From Digitaria exilis (lineage: Eukaryota; Streptophyta; Magnoliopsida; Poales; Poaceae): 64,000 nt of DNA. The stretch is taken from the NCBI GenBank assembly GCA_015342445.1, contig JACEFO010001035.1, forward strand, positions 930,001-994,000, read 5' to 3'. How positions within the stretch are numbered: the first letter of the stretch is position 1; each line of letters opens with the position of its first letter. Under the pieces are notes generated by a model. The model was not told the origin of the DNA and searched no databases. It saw nothing but the letters and a program-made list of their open reading frames with translations. Position numbers and translations under genes: made by a program. Positions 44,613 through 55,790 of this stretch are shown in pieces.

Positions 44613-47600
44613 CTAGTTATAGTATTTGCGAAGTTGCTCTACGTTCCATGAGTGAGGTAATTCTTCTCCGTTTTCGGTGGACAGATGAGACCCTGGCCTC
44701 GAGCTTTTGGTGACAATGTATGGTCCTTCCCATTTTTCCTTGAATTTGGATAAGTTTTCTGCATTCTGCATGTATGGTCCCCAACTCTGATCTCTCTTAT
44801 CTTCGCCTTTGGATCGCGCCATTTCGTGTTTGCCTTTGGTATGACTCGAGGTTATGTGAGGCAACGAGCCGATCGACTTCGATTAAGTCTTTTTCCACCA
44901 TTTCTTTTTCACCTTCCTCACTACTAAATGTTACCCTTAGAGTTTTGGCCTTGATTTCTTCTGGGACCACCGCTTCGGTTCCGTATAGCAGTCTGAATGG
45001 GGTGAACTTGGTAGCTCTGGATTCTGTAGTGTTGTGTGACCATACTGCGATTGGTAAATCGTCAATCCATTTTCCCTTTTTGTGGTCGAAGAGCATCTTC
45101 CTTATAGTCGAAAAAATGATGCCGTTGGCTCTTTCGACTGCACCGTTTGACTGCGGATGATATACGGATGCGTACTTTACTTTGGTTCCCATTGTTATGC
45201 AAAAATCTCTGAATGACTCGCTGTCGAATTGCTTTCCGTTGTCTACTGTTATTTCTTTTGGTACCCCGAATCTGCAGATGATGTTATGCCAGAAGAACTT
45301 TTGTACTGTGTGCGAAGTTATTGATGCTAGGGCTTTTGCTTTGATCCACTTTGTGAAATATTCCACGGCAACTACTGCGAATCTGCAGTTTCCTTGAGCT
45401 GTTGGGAGAGGCCCTACCAAGTCTATTCCCCATCTTTGCAATGGCCATGAAGGTGTAATGAGCTGCAATAATGAACATGGGATCTTCTGGTTGCTTGCGT
45501 TCTTTTGGCATGCTTCGCATTTCTTTGCTACTTCGTCTGCATCTTTTATCATTGTCAGCCAGAACATTCCCTGCCTGACTGCTTTTGCTGCAAGGGCTCT
45601 TGGACCAATGCGTGTTCCGCATATCCCTTCGTGTATGCTTCTTAGTATTTCCGTTCCTTGTTCTTTTGCAATGCATTTTAGCCATGGTGCTGATATCCCC
45701 TTCTTGTATAGTTCACCTTGTATTATCTGATATCCTTTTGCTCTTGCTGGTATTCTTTTGGCCTCGCTTGCGGAACAGGGTGTGAAGTTGTCTTGTAGGT
45801 ATGCCATGATTGGTGCTCTCCAATCTTCCCAGCGGATGTGCGCAAGATACTGCTTTCTGATTGAGGGGATGGTCATGACCTCGTAAATTACGTCTTCGGG
45901 TAGCTCTTCCTTCTTTGCTGCTTTCTTGGCTAAATCATCAGCTTCGTTGTTGTCGTTTCTGTGGATGTGCTCTACAGTGAATCCTTTGAAGTGTTTCTCC
46001 ATTTCCCTGACCTCTTCGAGGTAATTGATTAGCTCTGGTTTTCTAGCTTCGCTGTCCTTTTCAATATGATCCCTTGCTATTTTCGAGTCTGTCTTCACAA
46101 TGAAGCTTTGTTTTCCTAGCGATTTCATTTTTCGTAGCCCAAGTAGGAGTGCTTCATATTCTGCTACATTATTTGTGATTTGGATCTCTTGGTTGTTGAA
46201 CTCCAATCATGATGCGAATCTGGTTTTGATTCCACCTGGTGAAACTAGCATTGCAGAGATTGCTGCTCCTTTGCTACAATATGCTCCATCACAGTAGATT
46301 GTCCATTGTTTTTCGTCTTTGGCTGGAGTTTCGTGTTTTGGAGAAGTCCAATCTGCTACGAAGTCAGCTAATACTTGAGACCTATGTCACAAAGTTCCCG
46401 GTTCGACCGGGACGAGGAATGGGTACGTGGGACGTGGAACGATCATTTGTATGTTCCCGGTTCGAAGGGGGTATATGTCTTCGGTACATTTGGTACGAGA
46501 CATGGTACGTGAACCATCTATTTTCGGGACGATAATTTGGAACCGTACATCTAATTTAGCATTAACCAACTGACCACGATTACAGGCTTTAGGCCCACTT
46601 CCTTGCTAGCGTTGAGGGCCCAGCTAGGCCAATCTTTGCCCAATCAACAGAACATGCGTAGTGGCAGCAGAGACATAGGCACATCGCAGCCAGAGAACCG
46701 GGACGAGTTCCGGCCTCCGTCCCGAGCCTCGATCTAGCTTGTTCCCGTCCCTCGATTCGGAACGACGACCCCGGTACGCGGAACGCGGCATCGTACCGCG
46801 TTCCGTGTGACTGTGCTTGAGACTTGATTGCATTTCGTCTCATGAATTCGATGTTGAATCCGGAAAGTTCTGCGGACCATTTGCTGATCCTATTCGAAGC
46901 TTCTTTGTTTCCGAATAGCTCGGCTAGAGGTTTGTCGGTGACGACTGTCACTTTGTGAGCTTCGAAATAGTGCCTGAGCTTTCTTGATGCCATAAGTAAT
47001 GCGTATGCGATTTTTTCGAGCTCAGAGTATGACTTCTTGGCTCCAGATAATGCTTCGGAAACAAAGTGGGTTGGCAACTGTTTCAAAATGCCTTCAATTT
47101 CAATTTCTTGTACTATTGCAGCGCTTACTGCTGACTCGGATACTGCGAGGTAGAGGAGGTCTTTTCCTTGGGCTGGTGGTGATAATTTGATCATTGCCGC
47201 GAGGTATTGCTTTAATTCTTTGAATGCTTTCGATTGTTCTTCGCCCCAGTTGAATTTCTGTGCATGTCTGAGAGTTTTGAAGAAAGGGAGGCTTCGCTCG
47301 GCCGCTCTTGGTACGAATCTGTTTAGAGCTGCGATCCTGCCTGTCAATTGTTGCACTTCCTTAACCGTCTTTGGCTCCTCCATGGATGCCAAGGCCTGTA
47401 CCTTGTCTGGGTCGGCCTCGATTCCCTTTGAGGTTACAAGGCACCCCAAGACTTTTCCTTTGGTTACTCCAAAGACGCATTTTTCTGGATTTAAGCTTAA
47501 GTTTGACATTCTTAGATTGTTGAAAGTTTCCTCGAGATCTTTGATGTGATCCGCTCTTTTGATGCTCTTTACGACGAGGTCATCCACATAAGCTAGCATG

Positions 47601-49860
47601 TTTCTATCAATTTGTGAGTTGAAGACTTTTTTGGTCATTCTTGAGAAAGTTGATCTTGCGTTTCTCAGCCCCTCTGGCATTCTGACGAAGCAAAAAGTTC
47701 CGAAAGGTGTTATGAAGCTTGTCTTCTCCTCATCCTCTTGTTTCATCCAAACTTGGTGATACCCTGAAAAGCAATCTAGTAGAGATAGAATCTCGCTGTT
47801 GGCTGCGTCGTCAACGACGCTATCGATTCTTGGTAAAGGGAAATCGTCTTTTGGGCAATGCTTGTTCAGGGTTGTGAAGTCGATGCACATCCTCCACTTT
47901 CCGTTTTTCTTTTTCACCGGGACATTGTTTGCCAACCATTCTGGGTATTGTACTTCTCTAATGACTTTTGCTTTCAGTAGCCTTTCAACTTCGGATTTTA
48001 TTCCTTCTACCTTCTCATCCGACATTTTTCTCAATTTTTGCTTCCTTGGCTTTGTCTTCGGGTTTATGTTGAGGTTATGCTCGATTAGAGTTCTACTGAC
48101 ACCCTTTAGATCTGCAGCTATCCATACAAAGACATCTTTATTTTTTCTTAGGAAAGCTATCAAATCTTCCTCTTCTTGAGGGGGAAGGTCTGCTCCGATC
48201 GTGACCTCTCTACCCTCGGTTCCTGGATCGAGAGAGACTCGCTTGGTGTCTTGTGCTTGAATGGCTTCTTTTGCTTTTTCCACTTTGGATTGCGTTGGCC
48301 TCTTTTTGATCGATTCTGTTTGAACTTCATCGTTTGTTTGTTTCGTTTCTGCCTGCAAGAGGTTGACGTTTTTCTCGCCTGGGGTGATTCCTTGTTCGAT
48401 GTCCCTTGCGACTTGCTGGTTTCCGAATACTGTGATTACTCCATTTGATGCTGGAAGTTTCATGCAGAGATACGCCTGTCGTACAATGGCTTCGAATGTG
48501 TTGAGGAAGCCTCTTCCGAAGATTGCATTGTAGGGGTAGTACATGTCGACTATGTGGAAAGTGATTCGTTCCGTTCTGGGATTGCTCAAGTCCCCCAAGG
48601 TTACCGGTAGCTCGATTTTTCCTAAGGCTCGGATTCTTTTTCCTCCGAAACCAATGAGTGGAGTTTCTGATGGTTGTAACAAGCTTCTGCTGATGTTCAT
48701 TTGATCGAAGGCGCTTGCGAAGATAATGTCAGCTGAACTGCCATCGTCTATCAATATTTTTGTTAGCTCCCAGCCTGCCACATTTGTTTCGATGACCATG
48801 GCATCAGTGTGAGGATAACATTGGAGCTTGAGATCCTGCTCAGTAAAGGTTATTGGGATATGCGACCAATGAGTTTTTACTACTGGGCCATCGGGTAGTA
48901 TTGCGTGCACTCTTCTGAAGTAGTCTTTTCTTTGTCTTTTGCTTTCGAAGTCAACTGAAGATCCTCCCGCTATAGGCAGAATCATTCCGCGGGAGGGAAT
49001 AGGACCCTTAGCGGGTGTTGAATTTGATGTTGTAGCTGTTTGCATCATGGTTTCGTCTTTTCTTGCCGCGGTGGATTGGATGGAACTGTACGCTTGTTGA
49101 TTTGGCTCTGACTGTGTTTGGTGCCATGCCAGTCGAGGCTGGTGGTAGGTTGAATAGGATTCCGAGTTCGTCGGAAGTTCTAAGTGTGGATTTGTCGCGT
49201 TATGGGAGGTGCATTGCCAGGAGTTTGTTTGAACTATACGACCTTGGCTGTTGTTTTGGTTCATTTCTTGCTTCACCCTGATGGTTATGGGACATCTCCC
49301 TGTACTGTGATCTGGGTTTTCGCCATGGAATTGGCAAAACCAAGATCGAGGTTGATTGTCTTGTTGGCCTCGTCCTCTTCCGCGTCCTCTACCTCGTCCA
49401 CCTCTTCCTCGTATGAATGAGGAGCTGAAATCTTGCTTTGTTGCATTTGATTCGTTGTTGTTTTGCTCGCTTCTGTTTTCTATGTTGAAAACTTGAGCTG
49501 GTCGGTTGTAGTTTTGCTTTTCGTATGTAGGTTGCCTGTAGTTTCCATTTGCTTTTCTGAGCATGGCTCTTTCGTTGATTCTTCTTCTGTGATCGTCGTC
49601 TGATCTGCAGAACTTCTCCATTTCGTGGAACAGTTCATGGAGGTTTCTTGGTTTGTTTTTGACGAACTCTGACGCGCATGGCCCTGGTCCTAATCCGTGA
49701 ATACATGCGTCGATTGCTATTGAGTCTGGAATGTCGTCCGTTTGAGCCTTCAATTGGATGAAGCGTTTGAAGTATTGGGCCAATGGCTCTTTTTCCTCTT
49801 GTTTGCACGCGAAGAGATCTCCCGAAGTCAATAACTGTCTGTTGAATCCTTGGAAAGTTC
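44613..49860 (-). pseudogene. Tat-lineage pol polyprotein (protease, RT, two RNase H, integrase), broken
   Basis: Reading the minus strand: the end of gag with a CQFHGENPDHSTGRC zinc-binding motif; aspartic protease IDDGSSADI; reverse transcriptase with RMCIDFTTLNKHCPKDDFPL and AYVDDLV; the gypsy RNase H with SYSELEKIAYAL; then a 434-bp hAT insertion; the second, archaeal-type RNase H (QVLADFVADW start, NNVAEYEALLLGLR); and integrase with WGIDLVGP, VDNGKQFD and NGAVERANG. Breaks are the insertion, a TGA at about 46207 in the second RNase H, a frameshift near 44820, and an HHCC position read as TRIGPRAL, where related elements usually have His. The natural stop follows LRKYYN at 44613. Confidence 0.9.
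46382..46815. mobile_element. hAT-type non-autonomous element, 434 bp, inside Tat pol
   Basis: It is flanked by a perfect 8-bp duplication CTTGAGAC (46374-46381 and 46816-46823). Imperfect terminal repeats begin CTATGTCACAAAG and CACAGTCACACGG. Both halves are rich in CCGGTTCG/CGGGACGA words in inverted arrangement. It carries no transposase. It lies exactly between the two RNase H domains and introduces stops in the pol frame. Confidence 0.88.
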
Positions 49861-50519
49861 TGAAGCACTTTTGCCTTGAGTTGTTCCCAACTAAATATTG
49901 ATCCTGGGCTTAGTCTTGTGAACCATGTAAGAGCTGATCCTTCACATGCTATGATGAATGATTTTGCGAGAACTAGTTCGTTTCCTCCAGCGGAAGCCAC
50001 AACTTCGTAACTCATCAAGAACTGCCTTGGGTCACAAGTGCCATTGTATTTGGGCAAAGTGATGGGTTTGTACGAGGTTGGCCATGGTGCATTTTGAAGG
50101 CCTGGAGATAACGGTGAATTCGAGTCATAGCTTTTGAAACCCGCGTTGTAATTTGTTGTTTCGGTGCGGTATTCTCTCTCGGGCTCTTGAATGGTTTCCT
50201 TGCTCGCATTGAGCTCGTTTTGGAGTCTCCTGAGCTCATTCTTAGCCTCTGCAATTTTTCGCTCTTTCTCGGTTTCTTTTCGTTGGTTCTCTGCTTCCTT
50301 CAATAGATCTTCTTTTTCTTGCTTGAGCCTCTTGATTTCTTGTAGCAGTTGTTCGAGGCTAACTTCTTGATTTTGGGTATCATTGGTGATGGCTGGCTCC
50401 ACTGAAACTTGTGGTTCGTCGTTTTCTCTTTCGTTTTCGTGAGCTTTTGAGGTCCGTGGATCATCAGACCGTGGCTTTTTCTTTGGTGGCATCGTGAGCT
50501 TTGATTTCGATCCTAACAC
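49635..50519 (-). pseudogene. Tat-lineage gag N-terminal part, frameshifted
   Basis: The start is probably at MPPKKKPRSD (50492) rather than the Met at 50519. It is charged and coiled-coil-like through residues 60-120, then has the retrotransposon gag core (LPKYNGTCDPRQFLMSYE, WFTRLSPGSIFSWEQLKAKV). A one-base insertion near 49857 shifts the frame, since the paralogous fragment at 59.96 kb has one base fewer at that place. The remaining gag continues in the frame of pol from 49831. Gag would form the particle core. Confidence 0.85.
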
Positions 50520-50534
50520 GCAGACGGCGCCAAC

Positions 50535-51047
50535 TGTTGTAACACGGTTTTTCTAGTATTACAAACAGTGAGAAGATTACGGTTGTCTTCCTTTTCTCTC
50601 TTCCAAAAAACATCCTCCCCTACAATTACTGTTGACCTGCTATTTATAGGGGCCAACCTCGTATGTTTACAAGACCGTTACTTCCCGCCAAAAATCCTAT
50701 AACTATCTTAGCTTTCAGATGACCGTTGCTTCCCGCCAATCTCCACCTTAGCCTCGCAACAAGAGACGGATTCGTCTTGACAGTTCCTCGTCTTGTGACC
50801 AGCCTTGTGCTATTGTCTTCTTCGCCTTGACTTCTTCAGTCCTGCTCGAAACTCTAACCTCTTCGAATTAGATTCGCGCTCGTCATCTTCGTCTTAACTT
50901 CTTCAGTCTCGCCTGCGACTCTAACCTCTTCGAATTAGTTTCACGCTTGTCTTCATCGTCTTGACCTCTTCTGTCTTCATCGTCTTGACCTCTTCTGTCT
51001 CGCCTGCGAAAATAGAAAATATGATTCCAAGGGGCGTCTCCCCAACA
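50535..51047 (-). repeat. Tat element 5' LTR
   Basis: 513 bp, adjoining the primer-binding site on its inner edge. It would drive the gag-pol transcript on the minus strand. Confidence 0.9.
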
Positions 51048-51052
51048 ACGTG

Positions 51053-51918
51053 CAAGCAAACCTCTTACCCTCTGTGCGTTTCTAGTAAATGGATCTGCAC
51101 GACGGGCGTCGTCGGGGTCATCAGATGCGTTGATGCCTCCCAATCAGTCTTCATATGAGCACGAGCACAACGCATGTGTCCAACCATTCATGCGTGATGG
51201 ATCTACGAAATACAATAAGAAAATAATAGATCAAACGTTAATGAAGAGAAGGCCAATCGGCCGCCCAGCTTGGAGCTCCAGCCAGGGAGCCTGCTGTGCG
51301 CTCACGCCGCCGAGTTTATGTACATAGCCCTCATGGCGAGATCTACATGATCCTCGTGACGGCGTGTACGAAAGCACATGGGGGTCTCCGTCGGTCTCTT
51401 GTAGATGAAATGAAGCCCTATCTTCTGTTCACGAGCAGCCATGGCAGCCGGCCGGCGTGCGAGGAACCCCGGTCAAAGGACCCTCCGGAGGCGTGCGTGG
51501 AGCTCCAGCCAAGGGGACGTAGATGGCTTGACGGTTGCGAAAGGCACGGCCAGTCGTATCTACAACAGAAGCCAATGGGAACACTACCAAGGTGTCTCCC
51601 GAATCCTTTATTCATGGCACGGGCACAACGAGTGCGTCCATGTGTGATCGATCTCGGCGCTCTTGCTGAACATGGAGGGCGTCGTCGTCTCGTCAATGAT
51701 GAACATCGGCCTTGGCTTCTCCTATTCATGAGCCGCCATGGAAGCTGCCTAGCTGGCCGGCGTGCGATCGAGGAGGTCCAGTCCGCGAGCCTCCGGTGCA
51801 CTCGAGTTGATCTACATCCTTCCCCTGCCTCTCCCTCCGACCTCCATCGTCAGCCTCTTTCTGTTGGCCTTGATGGAAAAATCAAAAGCCCCCTATGCAC
51901 GAGTACGTGAGGGGTCTT
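51053..51918. other. Right flank of the Tat element, no gene recognised
   Basis: GC-rich with long but overlapping frames on both strands and no domain. Similar passages recur (CCATGG(C/A)AG(C) plus GGCCGGCGTGCGA near 51440 and 51735; TGGAGCTCCAGCCA(A/G)GG near 51270 and 51500), so it looks like a decayed repeat of about 290 bp rather than a gene. Confidence 0.45.
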
Positions 51919-52721
51919 AGAGCATCTGGGGAATGTAAATTTGGGCTCCCAAATTCTATTTACAAGCCCACATGTAAAATTCAGACGCTTAATTTTGCAC
52001 CAACTCCAATGGAGCATGCATCCATACTCAGGGGCGGGCCCAGGATTTTGTGGCCGGGTATTCAACATTTTAGATAGGCTAATTTTTTTTAACAGCTCAA
52101 GTATGGATTCAGTGGCAGCACTACTCCCTTCTTTCTCTAATGTTTCAGACCTATAAATTGAAATCATTCAATTTGACTACTTACTACGGCAAATAGAAAT
52201 TTGACAGCCCACTACGGCAAATAGAAATATGGGATGGGAATTTGATAAATTTACCTAGCTCGCTGGCTCAGTACTGCCTGCAAAGACCTTCCTCACTGCC
52301 TCTGCCTGCAGGACCGCTGCCTGCTGCGTGCCTGCGTGCTGCAGCTGCAGCTGCCTGCTGCGTGCCGCGCCGCCACCAGCCACAGGCCGCCGCCGCACTT
52401 CCGCCTGCTGGCTGCTGTAGCTGCCTGCCGTCGCTGTCCTGCACTTCCGCACGACCGCACCGCTAGCCGCTGCTGCATGCGTGCCGGGGCCGTGCGGTGC
52501 CGTCGCGGTGCGCCGGTGCCGCCGCCGGCGGACGGGGAGTCGGGGATGGTAGGGCTCGATGAATCGATGGGGACAGGACAGGTGAATCGATGAATTGATT
52601 GAACAAAACAGGCCAGGCCGAGTGGGTGAGGGGTGGGGGAGGCCGGCAAGTGGGCTGTTTTTTTTGGGCTGTTTGGCCCATTTCGAGAAGAGAGGTAGGC
52701 TGAATGCCAATTTCTTATTTC

Positions 52722-52759
<38 letters not shown>

Positions 52760-53075
52760 ACATGACAATATATGGTTGTAGAAAATAATGGGTATTCAAT
52801 GAATACCCTTGAATACAAGGTGGGCCCGCCCCTGTCCATACTCTTGTGGGGCATGGAAAAACTCTGTGAGGCATAAAATTGATGAGATCCATGGTTAATT
52901 GATAAGATCCATGGTTTGGGAGGGAGGATGAGAAACTCCCAATTCTAGAGGCTTGGAGGGAAAATTTAGGATGGCAGGTAAAGTAGGAGGGAGTTTAGGA
53001 GCTCCAATGAAGACTTTTTTTTTTGCTCCTAAAATTTAGAGTAGGACCTATTTAGGAGCCCCCTGGAGATGCTCT
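51919..53075. mobile_element. MITE with AGAGCATCT / AGATGCTCT ends, interrupted by a hAT element
   Basis: Terminal repeats AGAGCATCT (51919-51927) and AGATGCTCT (53067-53075) bound about 350 bp of MITE-like sequence once the hAT insert (52029-52834) is removed. Inner text is also mirrored, with TTTGGGCTCCCA on the left against GGAGCTCC / TTTAGGAGCC on the right. I could not establish a target duplication, so the superfamily is open. Confidence 0.6.
52029..52834. mobile_element. hAT-type non-autonomous element, 806 bp
   Basis: Perfect 14-bp terminal repeats CAGGGGCGGGCCCA / TGGGCCCGCCCCTG and a perfect 8-bp target duplication TCCATACT (52021-52028 and 52835-52842). The interior has a GC-rich CTGCCTGC-type stretch (52265-52640) and a TA microsatellite (about 52727-52755). 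Long frames in the GC-rich part are low-complexity and I do not call them genes. Confidence 0.92.
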
Positions 53076-53758
53076 GGTATAGGCAGCTACCTCCGAGATT
53101 GTTGGGTACGTACAGATGACCATCTACCAGATTTTATGAGAAACGCATGAAGTCGTTCACTGGAATAATGTTCTAATCATTATCAAATATAAACTAGAAG
53201 TTTAATCGGAGCGAAACTTGCCTTAATATAATGTTCCCACAAGTCATTAGAACAACGTTGGAATATACTCCAATTGGACTAGCATAAACATCATGATGTG
53301 CAACTTAGCCCTGCTGACCAGCACACAATTTCAATTCGGCTTATGGCATGATCCGGACAGAAGACCAATGCCAACGAATAGAAGATACACTCCGATAAAT
53401 TTGAAATGTGAAAATGTAACATGAAGTCTTATCTGGCACAACTTATGAGTATACGGTCTTCAATGAGACAATGTACGCACCATTGGTCTGATGATCGATG
53501 GCTGCATAGCACTAGAACTGCCAGTACGCAGACTAGTTGTACATGCTCAAACACCACCGTAACCATGTGCCGCTGCACGAAGCCAAGCACTGTACAAGAA
53601 CCGCAATTCCACAATTGAGCTTGCTACATGCAGCCCAGCACTTGTAGATGAGCATCGTCCGTAGCAAAGCTCATCACAAGCCGATTGCCTGCATGCGAGC
53701 CCGCGACACCGGCCTACAAGGCTATAAGTTCACTGAGGTCTGCACCCAACCTCGCCAT
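53076..53758. other. Intergenic, no gene recognised
   Basis: Short frames without domains. It ends where the duplicated block (copy A) begins at TCTCAAGCCACAA. Confidence 0.4.
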
Positions 53759-55790
53759 AATCTCAAGCCACAATTTTTTTGTTTCTATTTACAAGATAAT
53801 ATTAACACGCATCTTTTGTTTTTTTTTTTGCTCTTGTTTGGCACTGCAGATCAATAGATCACCCCGTACGTGCCCGGTGGCACTGTCAGAGGCAGCTGCC
53901 GCAGATGCCCGGCGAAGGACAAGAGGGGACCTGCCTGCCACCACCATGAATTATTTGCAGGATAGTGCGAAGACGACGACTCACGGGGTCTCCGCTGCTT
54001 GGCTTCTTGCCTCCGACCTCCCTGTCCTAGCTCTGCTCAATCTGCTTCCTTTAGTTACATCATTGCCCCACGCCGTCCTTTCCTTTTGGTGGGTTCCACG
54101 ACTCACATGGATGGATTACTGACTGGGTGTAAATATCCATCCACCAAACGCTGCCTTCACATTGATTTGAGTAGTAGCATATATAGTTATTAGCAATCGG
54201 CGGAAATAAATTTAGTCACAGCATAAGACCCAACACAACCGTGCGAGAGAGAAGAGCGAGGGTGAGCGACGACGGCTGTGGTGCCTTGCTTATTAGCTGA
54301 TCTAGAAGGATTCAATCTACCCCTGAGTGGTATATTTTAGTCAATTATGTATTGAATACATAGACCCTACAACTATAGTTTATTTTACCCACTGCATTAT
54401 TGTGCACTGAATAGTACAATAATAGATGAATTCATATCATATTATATATACTATTACTAGCAGTATAATTTAATTCTATAAAACTTTTTCGTAGATCATA
54501 CTCGAAGATTACATCACCTGAAGTACACTTATGGCATGACAAGGGGGAGAAATTTGGGCCAAGTGGTATAGGAAAAATGTGGAGAAAATTACACAAAAAT
54601 TTAATAGGCATATCCCTAATCCTGTAAGATTGTTGGTTCAGAGCCTCGTCCTATTAGATGTGGGACAATCAACGTGCAAGTTGGCCCGTAGCCATAGTTA
54701 GTGCAATGACTAAACATGCAGCTCTGCACATACTTTTATAATCCATATACCATTGTGTCCACTAGAATGACAAATTAACAATTATTCCACATTGATGTAA
54801 GGGCCAGCATGTCACTATATTAATTAGAACCCCTTTCACAGATATCGCATTAAAAATCCGTACTACACTGGCTTGTATCCATTGTGTCATTCTTGTATTT
54901 GCACTGGCTTGCATGGTATGTGTCGCTCAAGTTTCTCCTGTTGAGTAGCAGCCCCGTTACACTACGATCGCTAGAAGTCCATCATAACAATTTATCAACT
55001 GGCTAGTAAGCTAGCTCACTTGTGCACCGCAAGCACATATACTAAATGATCATAAATCATTAAGTAAATTAATTTTGTAGTCAATAAGGCTAAGATCATG
55101 GGGAGACAAATGACCTAGGTGGGCTCAGTATATCCAATTACAAATTGGTTAACCCAAATTAGAATGGGTTTATGCGGATAGATAAAAAGAATGTAGACCT
55201 GGTAGTCTATTATGTGGAACAACATTTTATATTATGGAATCAAAAGTATATGGGGAATTCTTGAATGATTGAGCAATTACTTTTCTCCAAGAAAATTCCT
55301 TATAGATTATATTTTGTGTATTTATAAACAGAAACTTTATGTTAAATACTTGAAGTATATGGTATGAGTATTATGCTTATAAATAGGAAAAATAAATAAA
55401 TAAGCTAGACAATAAAAGTAGTCTCGTAGACTTAGAATAGTGCAAATTATAGGTATACAGAATAAACCGCATTGCATACTATGCTAAAATAAATATAGTA
55501 TTCATGTTACTACATTAATAAAATCTAGCTCACTGCATACAATATATAAGCCCTATATTTAAAAGAGTGTGTGTAAGCATTATTTTATTTCACCATAATA
55601 GCATATATAAATGGGCATCAACTTGAAGTTGGAGAAATATGGATCTGAATTTCCATTATACTAAGCCCATGAGGATATTTTAGAAGTATGCTAGTATTGA
55701 AGATATAATATTGCCATTAGGGGAGAGAAAGTCCATATGAATGTCTTATATTTGAAGCAAGAAAGATCTTCATACAATATTCTCGGAAGC
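53759..55790 (+). repeat. Direct duplication, copy A
   Basis: Matches 58266-59640 with a few percent difference. It contains GCACTGCAGATCAATAGATCACC, a GGTGGCACTGTCAGAGGCAG stretch and the CGCTGCTTGGCTTCTTGCC block that look like old exon sequence. An additional segment at about 54375-55141 is missing from copy B. It lacks the MITE present in copy B. No intact frame is evident. Confidence 0.85.
54375..55141. other. Segment present only in copy A
   Basis: About 770 bp present in copy A and absent from copy B between CCCTACAAC and AATTGGTTAACCC. It includes AAGGGGGAGAAATTTGGG, but I see no clear target duplication, so it may be a deletion in copy B rather than an insertion in copy A. Confidence 0.5.

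Larger units (their letters stand above)
39055..51047 (-). mobile_element. Ty3/gypsy Tat-lineage retrotransposon, about 12 kb
   Basis: LTRs of 513 bp lie at both ends, starting TGTTGTAACACGG and ending CCCCAA(T/C)A. Flanking pentamers are GCGTG (39050-39054) and ACGTG (51048-51052), a target duplication with one change. On the minus strand the primer-binding site next to the 5' LTR starts TTGGCGCCGTCTGC, common in this group. Gag-pol is on the minus strand, an antisense gene on the plus strand. About a dozen LTR differences by eye make it older than the Copia insertion. Two RNase H domains place it in the Tat lineage. Confidence 0.93.

Noticed and set aside
51296..51910. 204-aa plus-strand frame right of the Tat element
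   Set aside because: No domain, equally long frames on the other strand, and internal repeated passages; treated as decayed repeat sequence.
52242..52892. Cys/Ala-rich frames inside the 806-bp hAT element
   Set aside because: They lie in a CTGCCTGC-type low-complexity stretch and overlap on both strands; no transposase motif is present.
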